Shown: piece by piece, positions 6,771 through 14,822 of the stretch | Layout of the letters: each line of letters opens with the position of its first letter | How positions within the stretch are numbered: the first letter of the stretch is position 1 | Assembly (NCBI GenBank): GCA_015063725.1 | Contig: SVTP01000019.1 | Coordinates: 1 to 44,934, forward strand | DNA length: 44,934 bases | Source: Oscillospiraceae bacterium | GTDB taxonomy: Bacteria > Bacillota > Clostridia > Oscillospirales > CAG-272 | Direction of reading: 5' to 3' | Position numbers and translations under genes: made by a program | Notes under the pieces: generated by a model | The model's input: only the letters and a program-made list of their open reading frames with translations | Told to the model about the DNA's origin: nothing | Databases searched by the model: none

Positions 6771-7844
6771 TCAATACTTAACGGGCAGCGGATTTTGTGC
6801 GTGCATAACCTCGATGAGCTCAATTACCTTGGCTGCCTTTTCGGGGGTAACGTACAGAGGTGCACCGTTCATAATGGTCTCATACATTTGGTTATAGAAC
6901 AGGTTGCAAGCGGTGCTGAAGGGATCGCCCTCGGTGGGAACCTCTTCGGTATGGAAGGGCAGCTTTTCGCCACAGTACATAGGTCTGCGGGTTTCGGGAT
7001 TGGTCAGAGGAGTAGAGATGACCTCGCGAGGTGTAAGCTCCTCGTCAACGATATATTTCAAGCTTACGGCACCGGAAACACCGCAGGTGATGTTGCCACG
7101 GTCACCCATGATCTTGAAGTTCTTGGGCGGGAATGCGTCGGCACTGTTGACCTCGATATCAATTACAGGCTTGCCGGGAGCGGTGATGATGAGCTTTGCC
7201 ATATCGTTACCGTCACCAAGGGTGAGAGCGGTATCCAGATGAGAGTATGCAACCTTTGCTTGGGGATCCCAGTCGATCAGGTCCATAGCAATACCGATGG
7301 GGTGAGGGCCGGTGTTGTAAACGCCGCCTGCGCAGAAGGATTGCAGAGTTTGCCAGTCCCAACGACGGCCGAAGCTGGAGTAACGTACGTTGATCTGCTT
7401 AACGTTACCGATCTTGCCGGATGCGAGGATCTCCTTCATTTTGAGCACGGTGGGGCCAAAGAGAGATTGATGGAACGCGGTGATGATGACGTTGTTCTCT
7501 TTTGCGGTTTTGATCAGATCCATGCACTCATAAGCGGTTTTTGCAAAGGGCTTTTCGTTGAGCACGTTGTAGCCGTGTTGCAGGCAGTCCTTAGCGATGG
7601 CGTAGTGCATGTGGGAGAAGGATGCGTTGATGATAAGGTCGATATCCTTGCGCCCAAAGAGCTCGGTGTAGGATGCGTAACCGTCGCAACCAAATTCCTT
7701 CATGCTTCTCTCGCGGCGCTCTTCGATCTCGTCAACAATTGCAACGACTTCGATATTTTTGTTCAGGTCGGAAAGGAAGTATGCACCGTGAATATCGCGG
7801 CCGCTACGTCCCTGACCAATAATGGCAACTTTCATTTTCTTCAT
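6771..7844 (-). CDS. Gfo/Idh/MocA-family oxidoreductase
   Basis: A 357-residue dehydrogenase, first gene of the minus-strand operon. VAIIGQGRSGRDIHG (6-20) is the dinucleotide loop with Gly10/Gly12/Gly15; NEKPF (96-100) holds the EKP motif; NTGPHPIGIAMDLIDWDP has the conserved His of the catalytic region (GxxxDxxxH-like). It is likely to oxidise a sugar or sugar alcohol with NAD(P). An AAGGAGG site lies about 9 bases before the ATG; a second ATG three codons in is possible. The gene is divergent from the AraC regulator at 8022, which is the obvious candidate to control it; the shared 177-bp gap contains a CGGTACCG palindrome at about 7889-7896. Confidence 0.87.
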   Translation of the reverse strand: MKKMKVAIIGQGRSGRDIHGAYFLSDLNKNIEVVAIVDEIEERRERSMKEFGCDGYASYTELFGRKDIDLIINASFSHMHYAIAKDCLQHGYNVLNEKPFAKTAYECMDLIKTAKENNVIITAFHQSLFGPTVLKMKEILASGKIGNVKQINVRYSSFGRRWDWQTLQSFCAGGVYNTGPHPIGIAMDLIDWDPQAKVAYSHLDTALTLGDGNDMAKLIITAPGKPVIDIEVNSADAFPPKNFKIMGDRGNITCGVSGAVSLKYIVDEELTPREVISTPLTNPETRRPMYCGEKLPFHTEEVPTEGDPFSTACNLFYNQMYETIMNGAPLYVTPEKAAKVIELIEVMHAQNPLPVKY

Positions 7845-8021
7845 AATACAATTCCTCCTTGTATGTATGTGTAAATCTACAAAGTTTTCGGTACCGAGAC
7901 CGATACAAGTTTAGTATATCATAATAAAATAAAAAAAGAAAGGGGTTTTTTTATTTTTTATATTGCAATTCTTACTTTTTTGTGGTAGGATATAGAAAAA
8001 GAGAGAAAGTGAGGTGGGGCT
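7845..8021. promoter_or_regulatory. divergent control region of amino-sugar locus
   Basis: For the plus-strand AraC gene: TTGCAA (7963-7968), 17 bases, TAGGAT (7986-7991). For the minus-strand dehydrogenase operon a TATACT-like box is visible at about 7912-7917 (minus). Between the boxes and the minus-strand start lies the palindromic sequence TTCGGTACCGAGACCG (about 7887-7903), a plausible binding site for the AraC protein. Confidence 0.55.
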
Positions 8022-8822
8022 ATGTTTGAGGTAACGTCAAAAGGTCCGATTTTTGAAATTTCGCACAAATACGTTGAAAACCCGACGGCTTCGCAATATG
8101 CACAGCACACGCATCCGTATTGTGAGTTGCTTCTGTTTGTGCGCGGGGATGCCAATTTTAACGTTGACGGCATTCTGCACCATCCCCGTCCCTATGACCT
8201 GCTCATCATACCGCAGGCAACCTACCACTACTTCATCCCACGCTCCCCACAGGCGTATGAGAACTACGTGCTTGACTTCTCTCCCGACCTCATTCCCATC
8301 GAGCACCGCCAAAAGCTCTTCTCAAAGCCCACCATTCTCAACATTGGCGAGGATGCCGATTTTTGCCGCTTTTTCGAGCTGCTTGACCTCTACCACGAGA
8401 CCTACAAGCCCACGGATTTCTCTCTTGTTTGCCGCTCCCTTTTGCGTGAGCTGCTCATCTTTTGCAGTTACCGCATGGATAGCTCCACACCCGTGGAGTC
8501 GGCGCGCAACCCTTTGGTGGAAACGATGCTCGGGCTGATTGCCGAGAATTTGGAAAAGCCACTCGATGCCGATTTTTTGGCGCGCGAAATGATGCTTTCC
8601 AAATCCTACGTACAAAACGTCTTTTCGCAGTCGATGCACATTGGACTGAAAAAATATATCACCCAAAAGAAGCTCTTTGCCGCACAGGCAGACCTTGCCG
8701 CAGGCATGTCCGCCGCCGACGTGTGCGCCAAATATGAGTTTAGCGACTACTCCTCGTTCTTCCGCCATTACAAGCAGATGATGGGCGTCTCGCCAAGGGA
8801 GACGAAAAGGAATGGAACCTAA
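8022..8822 (+). CDS. AraC-family transcriptional regulator
   Basis: A 266-residue regulator. Residues ~15-150 look like a cupin-type sensor domain (QHTHPYCELLLFVRGDANFN, then DLLIIPQATYHYFIP); residues ~165-262 are the paired helix-turn-helix DNA-binding domain, with LAREMMLSKSYVQNVFSQSM as the first unit and CAKYEFSDYSSFFRHYKQMMGVSPRE as the family signature. The HTHPYCELLLF stretch is the usual sugar-binding cupin opening. It is divergent from the two dehydrogenases and followed by the GH20 gene, so it likely activates the amino-sugar locus in response to a sugar. AGGTGGGG precedes the ATG. A plus-strand promoter is visible at 7963-7991. Confidence 0.9.
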   Translation: MFEVTSKGPIFEISHKYVENPTASQYAQHTHPYCELLLFVRGDANFNVDGILHHPRPYDLLIIPQATYHYFIPRSPQAYENYVLDFSPDLIPIEHRQKLFSKPTILNIGEDADFCRFFELLDLYHETYKPTDFSLVCRSLLRELLIFCSYRMDSSTPVESARNPLVETMLGLIAENLEKPLDADFLAREMMLSKSYVQNVFSQSMHIGLKKYITQKKLFAAQADLAAGMSAADVCAKYEFSDYSSFFRHYKQMMGVSPRETKRNGT

Positions 8823-8880
8823 TTCAATGGAAATCACAAGCATCCCAAAGCAAACGACTATAGCGTAATAAACCCACTGT

Positions 8881-9120
8881 ATGTCATCCTGAGCGAAGTC
8901 GAAATTTCTCCGAGCGAAAAGCGAGGAGAAATCGCAAGGCGTAGCCGTAGCGGGATCTCGTCCCGAGCCTCGGTGGCTTTTCAATGGGATGTTACATTTG
9001 CTATGGTAAGCCACCAAAATGTTTTAGGAGATCCCTGCGTCGCGTTGCTCCTTGGTTTTACCTCGCTCTTCGCTCAGTAAAACTTCGACTACGAGCTTCG
9101 CTCTCCGCTCAGGATGACAT
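8881..9120. mobile_element. MITE-like 240-bp element with inverted ends, copy 1
   Basis: ATGTCATCCTGAGCG (8881-8895) is repeated inverted as CGCTCAGGATGACAT (9106-9120), a perfect 15-bp terminal inverted repeat. Inside are GGGATCTCGT and GAGATCCC, GGTGGCTT and AAGCCACC, making a long imperfect palindrome. A second copy with the same ends is at 30833-31083. It encodes no transposase. It lies between the araC and GH20 genes and leaves 82 bp before the GH20 start. Confidence 0.75.
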
Positions 9121-9202
9121 GCTAAAATGTTTTTGCAACCATCTTGCACACCCCCAAAAGTATGCTATAATAAAACCAATCATGTTTAACAGGAGGTCCC
9201 TT

Positions 9203-10819
9203 ATGTTTTTGCCAAGAGTGAAAAATGAACGCTTGATTTCGGATAAAACCTTGACGCTTTCCTTCCCACTGAAGGTGTGGTGCGGTGACAGACCGAGCCG
9301 CAATCTGCTCCCGGTTCTGCACGAAATGATGCCTTACAGCTCTTTTGTGCAGTCTGCAAGGGAGGATGCCGATGTGACGGTTTGTGTGACGCCCGGCTTT
9401 ATTCAAAGACCTGAGTTTTACACCGTTACCTGCGCCGATGGCAAAATTGACGTGATGGCAACCGACTACCGCGGACTTATCAATGCGGCTGCAACACTGG
9501 CACAAGCCATCCGCTTTGAGGACGGAAAATTTGTCATTCCCGAAATCGCCATTACCGACCATCCCGACTCCTCTTGGCGTTCGGTCATGCTCGATCCCGC
9601 ACGCCACGTCATCCCCATGGACGAGGTCCGCGCCATCATTCTCGGCATGGCAAAATCCAAGTATAACAAGCTCCATCTACACCTGTGCGACCACCAGGGC
9701 TTCTCTTATTTTTCGGATGTTTACCCCGAGCTTCCCCTCTCCCCCGGCACGACCTACACCAAGGACGATCTGCGCGAGATCGTGGCTTACGCAGGAATGT
9801 TTGGCATTGACGTTATCCCCGAAATCGATCTGCCCGCGCACAGCTTTCATCTGACCAAAAAGTTTGACTACCTCAAATGTCACTCCGAGGACGAAGAAAA
9901 TGGCGGCAAACCGCTCAGCGGCTGGAACATTTGCATCGGCAACGAGGAAAGCTACACGTACATCAAAAACATCCTCTCGGAGCTTGCCGAGATCTTCCCT
10001 TACGAATACATTCACATGGGCACGGACGAGATCTATATGGATGACATTGACCGCGAGCCGCGCATCACGTCCTTCACCTGTCAATGCAAGGTGTGCAACG
10101 CGCGCTTTTTGCCCATGGGATATAACACGCTCCTGCCTCGCTTTTACTACTTTGTTAACCGCGTTTATAACATCGTAGGTGACCTTGGCAAAAAGATGAT
10201 GATGTGGAACGATCAAATCGATATATCAGACGGTGCTCCCGATATTCCGCGCGACATCCTGATCGAATTCTGGCGCGTGGCAATGCCCCACCGCGGACCC
10301 GTTGAGGGGTGCTCGATGCAAGCCTTTGTAGAAGCTGGCTTTGAGGTCGTCAACGCCGATTATCCCAACACGTATGTCGACCTTTATATGAAGTGGAACA
10401 AGCTGAAGGACTGGAACCTGCGCAAAAATCCCGCAGACACGCCTGCCGTTGATTTTCGTATTCTTGGCGGCGAGACCTGTGCTTGGGAGGGCAATAACTA
10501 CCCGCACTACCGCCACGCGCTCTATTTCACCTTCCCCACTTTTGGCGACAGATGCTGGAATGTTGAAAAACCACTTGCAGAGGACAAAGAAACTATGCTC
10601 GACCTGACGCGTGCTTGCCTTGGCGCATCCGTCCCCGTGGACTTCAATCTCTTTTCTTACCTCAAGGGTGTTCCGCTCGGCGATGCCTACCGTATGGAAG
10701 GCAAAATCTTCGCTGACGACGCTGACCTTTCCGCACTCCGCGCAACGCTCGAAAATCTCTCCCACCTTTCGGTTGACCAAGAGCACCTCAAAAACAATCT
10801 TTTGAGTTTGATCCAATAA
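9203..10819 (+). CDS. family 20 glycoside hydrolase (beta-N-acetylhexosaminidase)
   Basis: A 538-residue GH20 enzyme that would release terminal GlcNAc or GalNAc by substrate-assisted catalysis. A small N-terminal alpha/beta domain (to ~115) leads into the TIM barrel starting SSWRSVMLDPARHVIPMDE and NKLHLHLCDHQGFS. The catalytic pair is Asp275-Glu276 in HMGTDE (family form HxGGDE, so Gly is Thr here). No signal peptide, so it acts on imported oligosaccharides in the cytoplasm. I start at 9203 because AGGAGG (9191-9196) lies 6 bases before it; frames reaching back to 8984 run through a repeat element. With nagA, the nagB-like gene, and the AraC regulator it forms an amino-sugar utilisation locus, but no transporter or kinase is in view. 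A terminator follows. Confidence 0.92.
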   Translation: MFLPRVKNERLISDKTLTLSFPLKVWCGDRPSRNLLPVLHEMMPYSSFVQSAREDADVTVCVTPGFIQRPEFYTVTCADGKIDVMATDYRGLINAAATLAQAIRFEDGKFVIPEIAITDHPDSSWRSVMLDPARHVIPMDEVRAIILGMAKSKYNKLHLHLCDHQGFSYFSDVYPELPLSPGTTYTKDDLREIVAYAGMFGIDVIPEIDLPAHSFHLTKKFDYLKCHSEDEENGGKPLSGWNICIGNEESYTYIKNILSELAEIFPYEYIHMGTDEIYMDDIDREPRITSFTCQCKVCNARFLPMGYNTLLPRFYYFVNRVYNIVGDLGKKMMMWNDQIDISDGAPDIPRDILIEFWRVAMPHRGPVEGCSMQAFVEAGFEVVNADYPNTYVDLYMKWNKLKDWNLRKNPADTPAVDFRILGGETCAWEGNNYPHYRHALYFTFPTFGDRCWNVEKPLAEDKETMLDLTRACLGASVPVDFNLFSYLKGVPLGDAYRMEGKIFADDADLSALRATLENLSHLSVDQEHLKNNLLSLIQ

Positions 10820-10857
10820 AAAAGCCCCCGACAGATCATTCTGTCGGGGATTTTTTA
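10818..10857. terminator. bidirectional rho-independent terminator
   Basis: AAAGCCCCCGACAGA, loop TCAT, TCTGTCGGGG then ATTTTTTATTT. A-run on the left and T-run on the right let it serve the GH20 gene (plus) and the convergent transglutaminase-like gene (minus), whose stop codon lies inside it at 10855-10857. Confidence 0.9.
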
Positions 10858-11361
10858 TTTTAACTTATCAAGCAGAAAATACGGTCTTTCGCCAATGATA
10901 ACTTGATCGGTCACATCAAAGATCTCATAACCGTCCTTTTCCTGCGCTTGCAAAAAGGCATCCTCGTCATCGTAAACGAGCTCCTTGCCGTACCACGGCT
11001 TGCTTGACTGTGGGGTGAGCTCCAGATAAACGGTCTTGCTCTCTGCCAAAAAGGTGAGAACGGTGTGGACCTTGTTTTTTTGCTCATGGTGTGTGAGCCA
11101 GATTTTGCTTGGAACATTGTAGGCATCCAGAATTTGTCGCATCACCAAAACGGCATCGATGCAGGTGCCAACCTTTTTTTGTTTGGTAACCTCGGGATCC
11201 TGCACCCGAGAAATGGTGTTGGCAAGATGATAGAACACGGCATCAAATCCCCTCGCCATATTGGGTTTATAGATCTGCCCATCAACCACAAAGCCGTACT
11301 CGTAGCCACCCTTTATCAGTTCTGCTCGCAAAGCGTCACACAGTTGTACAATTGTCATCAT
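10855..11361 (-). CDS. small transglutaminase-like protein
   Basis: A 168-residue cytoplasmic protein with a likely transglutaminase/papain-like core: Cys67 in VGTCIDAVLVMRQIL, His99 in NKVHTVLTF and Glu114 in VYLELTP are spaced as in the Cys-His-Asp/Glu triad of that superfamily, and PSKIWLTHHE before the His resembles its typical strand. In this context such folds are peptidases or structural scaffolds; no specific substrate can be given. The GGGAGC ribosome site precedes two adjacent ATG codons. It stands alone between the GH20 gene (convergent) and the M3 peptidase. Confidence 0.6.
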   Translation of the reverse strand: MMTIVQLCDALRAELIKGGYEYGFVVDGQIYKPNMARGFDAVFYHLANTISRVQDPEVTKQKKVGTCIDAVLVMRQILDAYNVPSKIWLTHHEQKNKVHTVLTFLAESKTVYLELTPQSSKPWYGKELVYDDEDAFLQAQEKDGYEIFDVTDQVIIGERPYFLLDKLK

Positions 11362-11386
11362 TTTTGGAAGCTCCCTTTTTGTATGA

Positions 11387-11420
11387 ACACGACCGCCTCA
11401 AGTGAGGCGGTCGTGTGTTG
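11387..11420. terminator. GC-rich hairpin after M3 peptidase gene
   Basis: ACACGACCGCCTCA and TGAGGCGGTCGTGT form a perfect 14-bp stem with a 2-base loop. It lies 5 bp beyond the M3 stop. The T-run is on the plus side (TTGCGTTTTATTT), so it is a weaker terminator for the minus-strand gene than its stem suggests. Confidence 0.6.
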
Positions 11421-11424
11421 CGTT

Positions 11425-13557
11425 TTATTTCTTAAGGAAATATTCGTTCATGCTGATGTACAGCTGCTCGTCCTTGAAGGATCGCATACCTGCATGGGTA
11501 AGGATCTCTTCCATGGTCATTCCCGGGTTCTCATCAACGTATGTGAAGAGCTTAAGGTATGCATCCTTTGCTACATCAAATCCCTGGGTATTTGCAATAT
11601 CGTACAGTTGAAGAACGGAGAGTGCAGATACACTGTAGGAAATATAGTAGCAAGCAGAGGTAATGGTCATACCGTATTGCCAGTAGTCACCAATTACGTC
11701 AAGAGCGCCAAAGTCGGTGCAAATGCTCTTGTAGAGGAAATCATACTCATCATAGGTGATCTGACCGTCAGCCATAATAACGTCTGCGTTGAGGCCGTCA
11801 TATTGGTTGAGGTAGATTGCCTGTTCGAACACATCAATGGTCATGCCTGCCATAACGATGTAGAACATATTAACCAGCGTGTAGGTTTCTACAAGATTGA
11901 GTGCAACCTCGGTAAAGCCTGCATTTTCCTTCAGATAAGTGAGGTACAGCAGCTCGTTGCCTTGAGAGTGCATCTCAAGCAGGTCAAAGGATTGATTGAA
12001 TTCGGGGTTTTCTTCAGCAACGTCAGCACTGTAGATCTCGTTCATAAAGTGACCGAACTCGTGAACAATAGTGAATGCGTTATCATATCCCTCGCCAAAG
12101 TATGCAATGGGAAGTCTGACACCGGAGATGGTGGTAACGAATGCACCCTGATATTCACCGCGGAACATGTTGCCGTCGCCCATGAGCTTGTTGAACTCAT
12201 CAGAGAAGGTGATGTTCTTATCGGGGTTGGAGGTAAACGCCATCAGATCAATGTAATCGTTTACAAGCGTATTGGGAGCAAGATCCTCAAAGAAAGAGTT
12301 TTGAACCTGAGAATAGTAGGTGTCAATATCCGCCTGTTCTCTTACGGCAATGTGATCCCACTTGTAGTAAATAGCAGCAAAAACAGGTGCGATGTATTCC
12401 TTAACCATATCTGCGAGCTCTGCAGCATCTTGGTAGGTGTAATCTCTGCCGTAAACGTTTTCGTAAGCATACTCAAGGTAGTTTTCATAACCCATCAGTT
12501 GTGCCATCTTATTGTTGTTTGCAGCAAACTCGGCATACAGTTCGGCAACCTTTGCTTTTTGTTGCATTTCGGAAAGTGCCAAGAACTCGGTTTCGATTGC
12601 GTTGTTTCTCTCTTTGAGAGCGGTGTACTCGGGATTGGAAACTGCATCGGAGTCAAACAGGAAGGAGTTGATCTCTTCCTCGCTCATGCCTTGGTAGTAG
12701 AACTCACGGTAGCAAGAATCATAGAAGGGACGGGACAGCGTATAGAACTTTGCTACGATTTGGGTGTGGTAGTCCAGCATTTCGGCATGGGTTTCCTCGA
12801 GCTCCTTGTTATCCATATCGCAGTAGTAAGCGATTTCGGCGAGCTGTCTTTGGGAAATTGCATTCATGATGAGGTCGTACAACTCGGTGTGTACAGCATC
12901 AACAGCTGCAAACTCGTCGGCAAGTGCGCCCTCCTCTGCAAAACCGTGAAGTGCGGGATCGTATTTGGGAGCTGCTTCAATCAATGCCAAAACTTCATTG
13001 TACTTGTCGTCGATCGCCTTCTTATCCTCTTCGCCAAAGTTGAAGGTGAGCGCCTCGGTGTGCTTGCCGTTGGACTCTGCCCAATAGCAGCTGGGGCAAC
13101 CTTCATTAAGACAACGAACAAGGCGAGATGCCTCGGTGTCGGTTGCATAATTATGGTCAAGCGCGTCGGTGGTTATGTATTCTCTTTTTCCACAGTTCGA
13201 GCACTTGAGAATTGTCGTACCGGTTTCGGTGCAACTGGGCTTGTTCTCCATTTGCACTTTCATGTTGTGGCCAAGAGCTCCTACTTCTTTCTCCTCTCTT
13301 TCGCCGCAAGAGCAAATGCTGACCTCAAGGCCTGCAGCTTCGCATTGTGCGGGGGTGGAGTCCGCTTCGGAGAGTACAAACTCGTGGACATGTTCGGTAG
13401 TGGCTTCGGGAGTAGTTACTTCGGGAGTAGTTACTTCGGGAGTAGTTACTTCAGGGGTTGTTCCTGCGGGTGTTGTTTGTGCAGCAGGGCCGAAATTACA
13501 GCTTGCCATAGAGAACAAAAAAGCAAACACCAGCAAAAGGGCAATAATTTTTTTCAT
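11425..13557 (-). CDS. M3-family zinc metallopeptidase lipoprotein (oligoendopeptidase F-like)
   Basis: A 710-residue surface peptidase. The N-terminus is a lipoprotein signal with lipobox FSMASC (Cys20). Then three EVTTP repeats (36-50) form a flexible stalk, and residues ~57-160 hold two small Cys-paired modules (CSCGEREEKEVGALGHN and CTETGTTILKCSNCGKREYI), common in clostridial surface proteins. The catalytic domain has HEFGH at 499-503 and the third zinc ligand Glu528 in FDLLEMHSQG, exactly 25 residues later as expected for M3. It would cut short peptides outside the membrane. The lipid anchor and CxxC modules are an uncommon addition to a family that is mostly cytoplasmic. The gene stands alone, between a hairpin and tRNA-Leu. 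Confidence 0.9.
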   Translation of the reverse strand: MKKIIALLLVFAFLFSMASCNFGPAAQTTPAGTTPEVTTPEVTTPEVTTPEATTEHVHEFVLSEADSTPAQCEAAGLEVSICSCGEREEKEVGALGHNMKVQMENKPSCTETGTTILKCSNCGKREYITTDALDHNYATDTEASRLVRCLNEGCPSCYWAESNGKHTEALTFNFGEEDKKAIDDKYNEVLALIEAAPKYDPALHGFAEEGALADEFAAVDAVHTELYDLIMNAISQRQLAEIAYYCDMDNKELEETHAEMLDYHTQIVAKFYTLSRPFYDSCYREFYYQGMSEEEINSFLFDSDAVSNPEYTALKERNNAIETEFLALSEMQQKAKVAELYAEFAANNNKMAQLMGYENYLEYAYENVYGRDYTYQDAAELADMVKEYIAPVFAAIYYKWDHIAVREQADIDTYYSQVQNSFFEDLAPNTLVNDYIDLMAFTSNPDKNITFSDEFNKLMGDGNMFRGEYQGAFVTTISGVRLPIAYFGEGYDNAFTIVHEFGHFMNEIYSADVAEENPEFNQSFDLLEMHSQGNELLYLTYLKENAGFTEVALNLVETYTLVNMFYIVMAGMTIDVFEQAIYLNQYDGLNADVIMADGQITYDEYDFLYKSICTDFGALDVIGDYWQYGMTITSACYYISYSVSALSVLQLYDIANTQGFDVAKDAYLKLFTYVDENPGMTMEEILTHAGMRSFKDEQLYISMNEYFLKK
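13397..13456. repeat. 15-bp in-frame tandem repeat in peptidase stalk
   Basis: The unit GGGAGTAGTTACTTC occurs three times in a row with a fourth diverged copy, encoding repeated EVTTP in the M3 lipoprotein. The length is a multiple of three, so copy number can change without loss of frame. Confidence 0.85.
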
Positions 13558-13705
13558 AGCTATTCTCCTTTTCTAAAATAGATATGGTAATTGTACCACA
13601 GAAAATGGAAGATTGCAAGCCTTTTGCTTCTGTTTTGTATTTGATTGCGATTTTTTTGGCATTATTGACAAAATGCGTATCCTTTTTTTGGATAATTTTA
13701 AAGGC

Positions 13706-13736
13706 AAAAAAGCACTCGCAAGCGCGAGTGCTTTTT
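13706..13736 (-). terminator. terminator of tRNA-Leu
   Basis: Read on the minus strand: AAAAAGCACTCGC, loop GCTT, GCGAGTGCTTTTTT, directly after the tRNA. Confidence 0.88.
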
Positions 13737-13822
13737 GGTGCCGGTAGTCGGGGTCGAACCGACACGGTATCGCTACCACTGGATTTTGAGTCCAGCACGT
13801 CTGCCAATTCCATCATACCGGC
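13736..13822 (-). tRNA. tRNA-Leu(CAA)
   Basis: An 87-nt class II tRNA. Acceptor GCCGGTA pairs with TACCGGC, followed by A73 and an encoded CCA. The anticodon stem CTGGA/TCCAG encloses CTCAAAA, so the anticodon is CAA (codon UUG). The variable arm GTGGTAGCGATACC is long, as in tRNA-Leu, and the T loop is GGTTCGACCCC. A promoter and terminator of its own flank it. Confidence 0.97.
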
Positions 13823-13831
13823 GTATGACAA

Positions 13832-13865
13832 ATGGTATTATACCATATTCAAAATCAAAAATCAA
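13832..13865 (-). promoter_or_regulatory. promoter of tRNA-Leu with palindromic -10 region
   Basis: On the minus strand: TTGATT (13860-13865), 17 bases, TATAAT (13837-13842). The -10 box is embedded in the palindrome ATGGTATAATACCAT (13832-13846), which is repeated exactly at the tRNA-Arg promoter (22791-22805). Confidence 0.85.
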
Positions 13866-13925
13866 GGGCTTTTTAAAAATTCCTGAAATATTTTTCACGC
13901 AAACATCTTTCCCCAACAAAAACGC

Positions 13926-13978
13926 CCCCGCCTTTTAGCGTGATGTCCTTAACGGACAAATCACGCTAAAAGGCGGGG
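13926..13978 (-). terminator. strong rho-independent terminator
   Basis: A perfect 18-bp stem, CCCCGCCTTTTAGCGTGA with its complement at 13961-13978; on the minus strand it is followed by CGTTTTTGTT, ending the gene at 13995-14762. The plus-strand side is also T-rich. Confidence 0.9.
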
Positions 13979-13994
13979 TGTTGTTTTTTGCTTT

Positions 13995-14762
13995 TTACGA
14001 TTGAGGTGTTTCTACAAAAGTGGAGATATCAATAACCTGCTTACCGCTCTGCTTAATAACTTTTGCGGTTCCCACAACAACAGATGTCAGATCTGGATAC
14101 CATCTTGAGGAGGATTTTCTACCAATGGTTCTGTAAACCACTACCGTTTTACCCTCGTCTGCCTTGTCTAGCGCATCATACGAATAAACAACAACTTCAT
14201 CCTCGGCATCGTTCATGTCAACCGTAAAATGCAGCTTGTATGCGTTGGCATTCTCTAACGCTTTTGGCAGGTTGCCGCCCGACGTGCTGGTGTGTGCGCT
14301 GTGCAAAACACCTTGGTTGTCCCTTATCAATTCATTGTAAAGGAAACTGCCGACATGGTTGAGGTTTGCCGCCTCATACGCATCTTCTTCGATGCCCAAA
14401 TCCAGACATTCCTGCAAGCTACCAACAATCAGCGCAATCAAATTGTAGTGATTTGTGCCGTCCAGCTCCGGTGGTGTGGGAGGGGTAGACGGAGTTGTTT
14501 CTTCGGGGGTGCTTCCCTCGGGTGTGCTTTCTTCAGGCGGCGTGGGGGGATCGGGATCAGGTGCAGGGGTTGTTCCGGGGTCTCCCGGCAGGGTTACGAC
14601 GGGGGCATATTCAAACTCGTTCATAACAAATCCAAACTGATCGGAGCCGTCTTCCGGATATTCGGGATAAGAATATATCCACGTGGCCATAACCGGCGTT
14701 AACAAAAGCAAGGTTGAAAACAACAATATTGTAATGATCTTTGAAGACAACAGCCTTTTCAT
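13995..14762 (-). CDS. secreted or membrane-anchored Pro/Thr-rich protein, function unknown
   Basis: A 255-residue protein with a signal or anchor segment (about residues 8-27, IITILLFSTLLLLTPVMAT), then a conserved-looking ATWIYSYPEYPE and FGFVMNEFEY, a proline/threonine/glutamate-rich stalk (about 55-98, repeated STPEGSTPEETTPSTPP) and a ~155-residue C-terminal domain with no name I recognise. Proteins starting ATWxY after a signal segment and followed by a Pro-rich stalk are frequent in Clostridia, some near camelysin/TasA-like genes, so a surface role is plausible. Start chosen at 14762 where GGGGGAT precedes the ATG; an upstream in-frame start at 14807 would add residues without a ribosome site. 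Confidence 0.7.
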   Translation of the reverse strand: MKRLLSSKIITILLFSTLLLLTPVMATWIYSYPEYPEDGSDQFGFVMNEFEYAPVVTLPGDPGTTPAPDPDPPTPPEESTPEGSTPEETTPSTPPTPPELDGTNHYNLIALIVGSLQECLDLGIEEDAYEAANLNHVGSFLYNELIRDNQGVLHSAHTSTSGGNLPKALENANAYKLHFTVDMNDAEDEVVVYSYDALDKADEGKTVVVYRTIGRKSSSRWYPDLTSVVVGTAKVIKQSGKQVIDISTFVETPQS

Positions 14763-14822
14763 AATATCCCCCTTTCCGTGAGTTTTGTTTGTTTTTTGAA
14801 ATTGCAAAAACGTTTATCGCTC

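Noticed and set aside
8984-9202. 73-codon N-terminal extension of the GH20 enzyme
   Set aside because: Runs through the MITE-like element; AGGAGG directly before 9203 marks the true start.
11065-13581. 838-codon open frame on the plus strand
   Set aside because: Lies exactly opposite the M3 peptidase gene, which has HEFGH, the third zinc ligand and a lipobox; the opposite frame has Cys/Val/Gly-rich antisense composition and no ribosome site.
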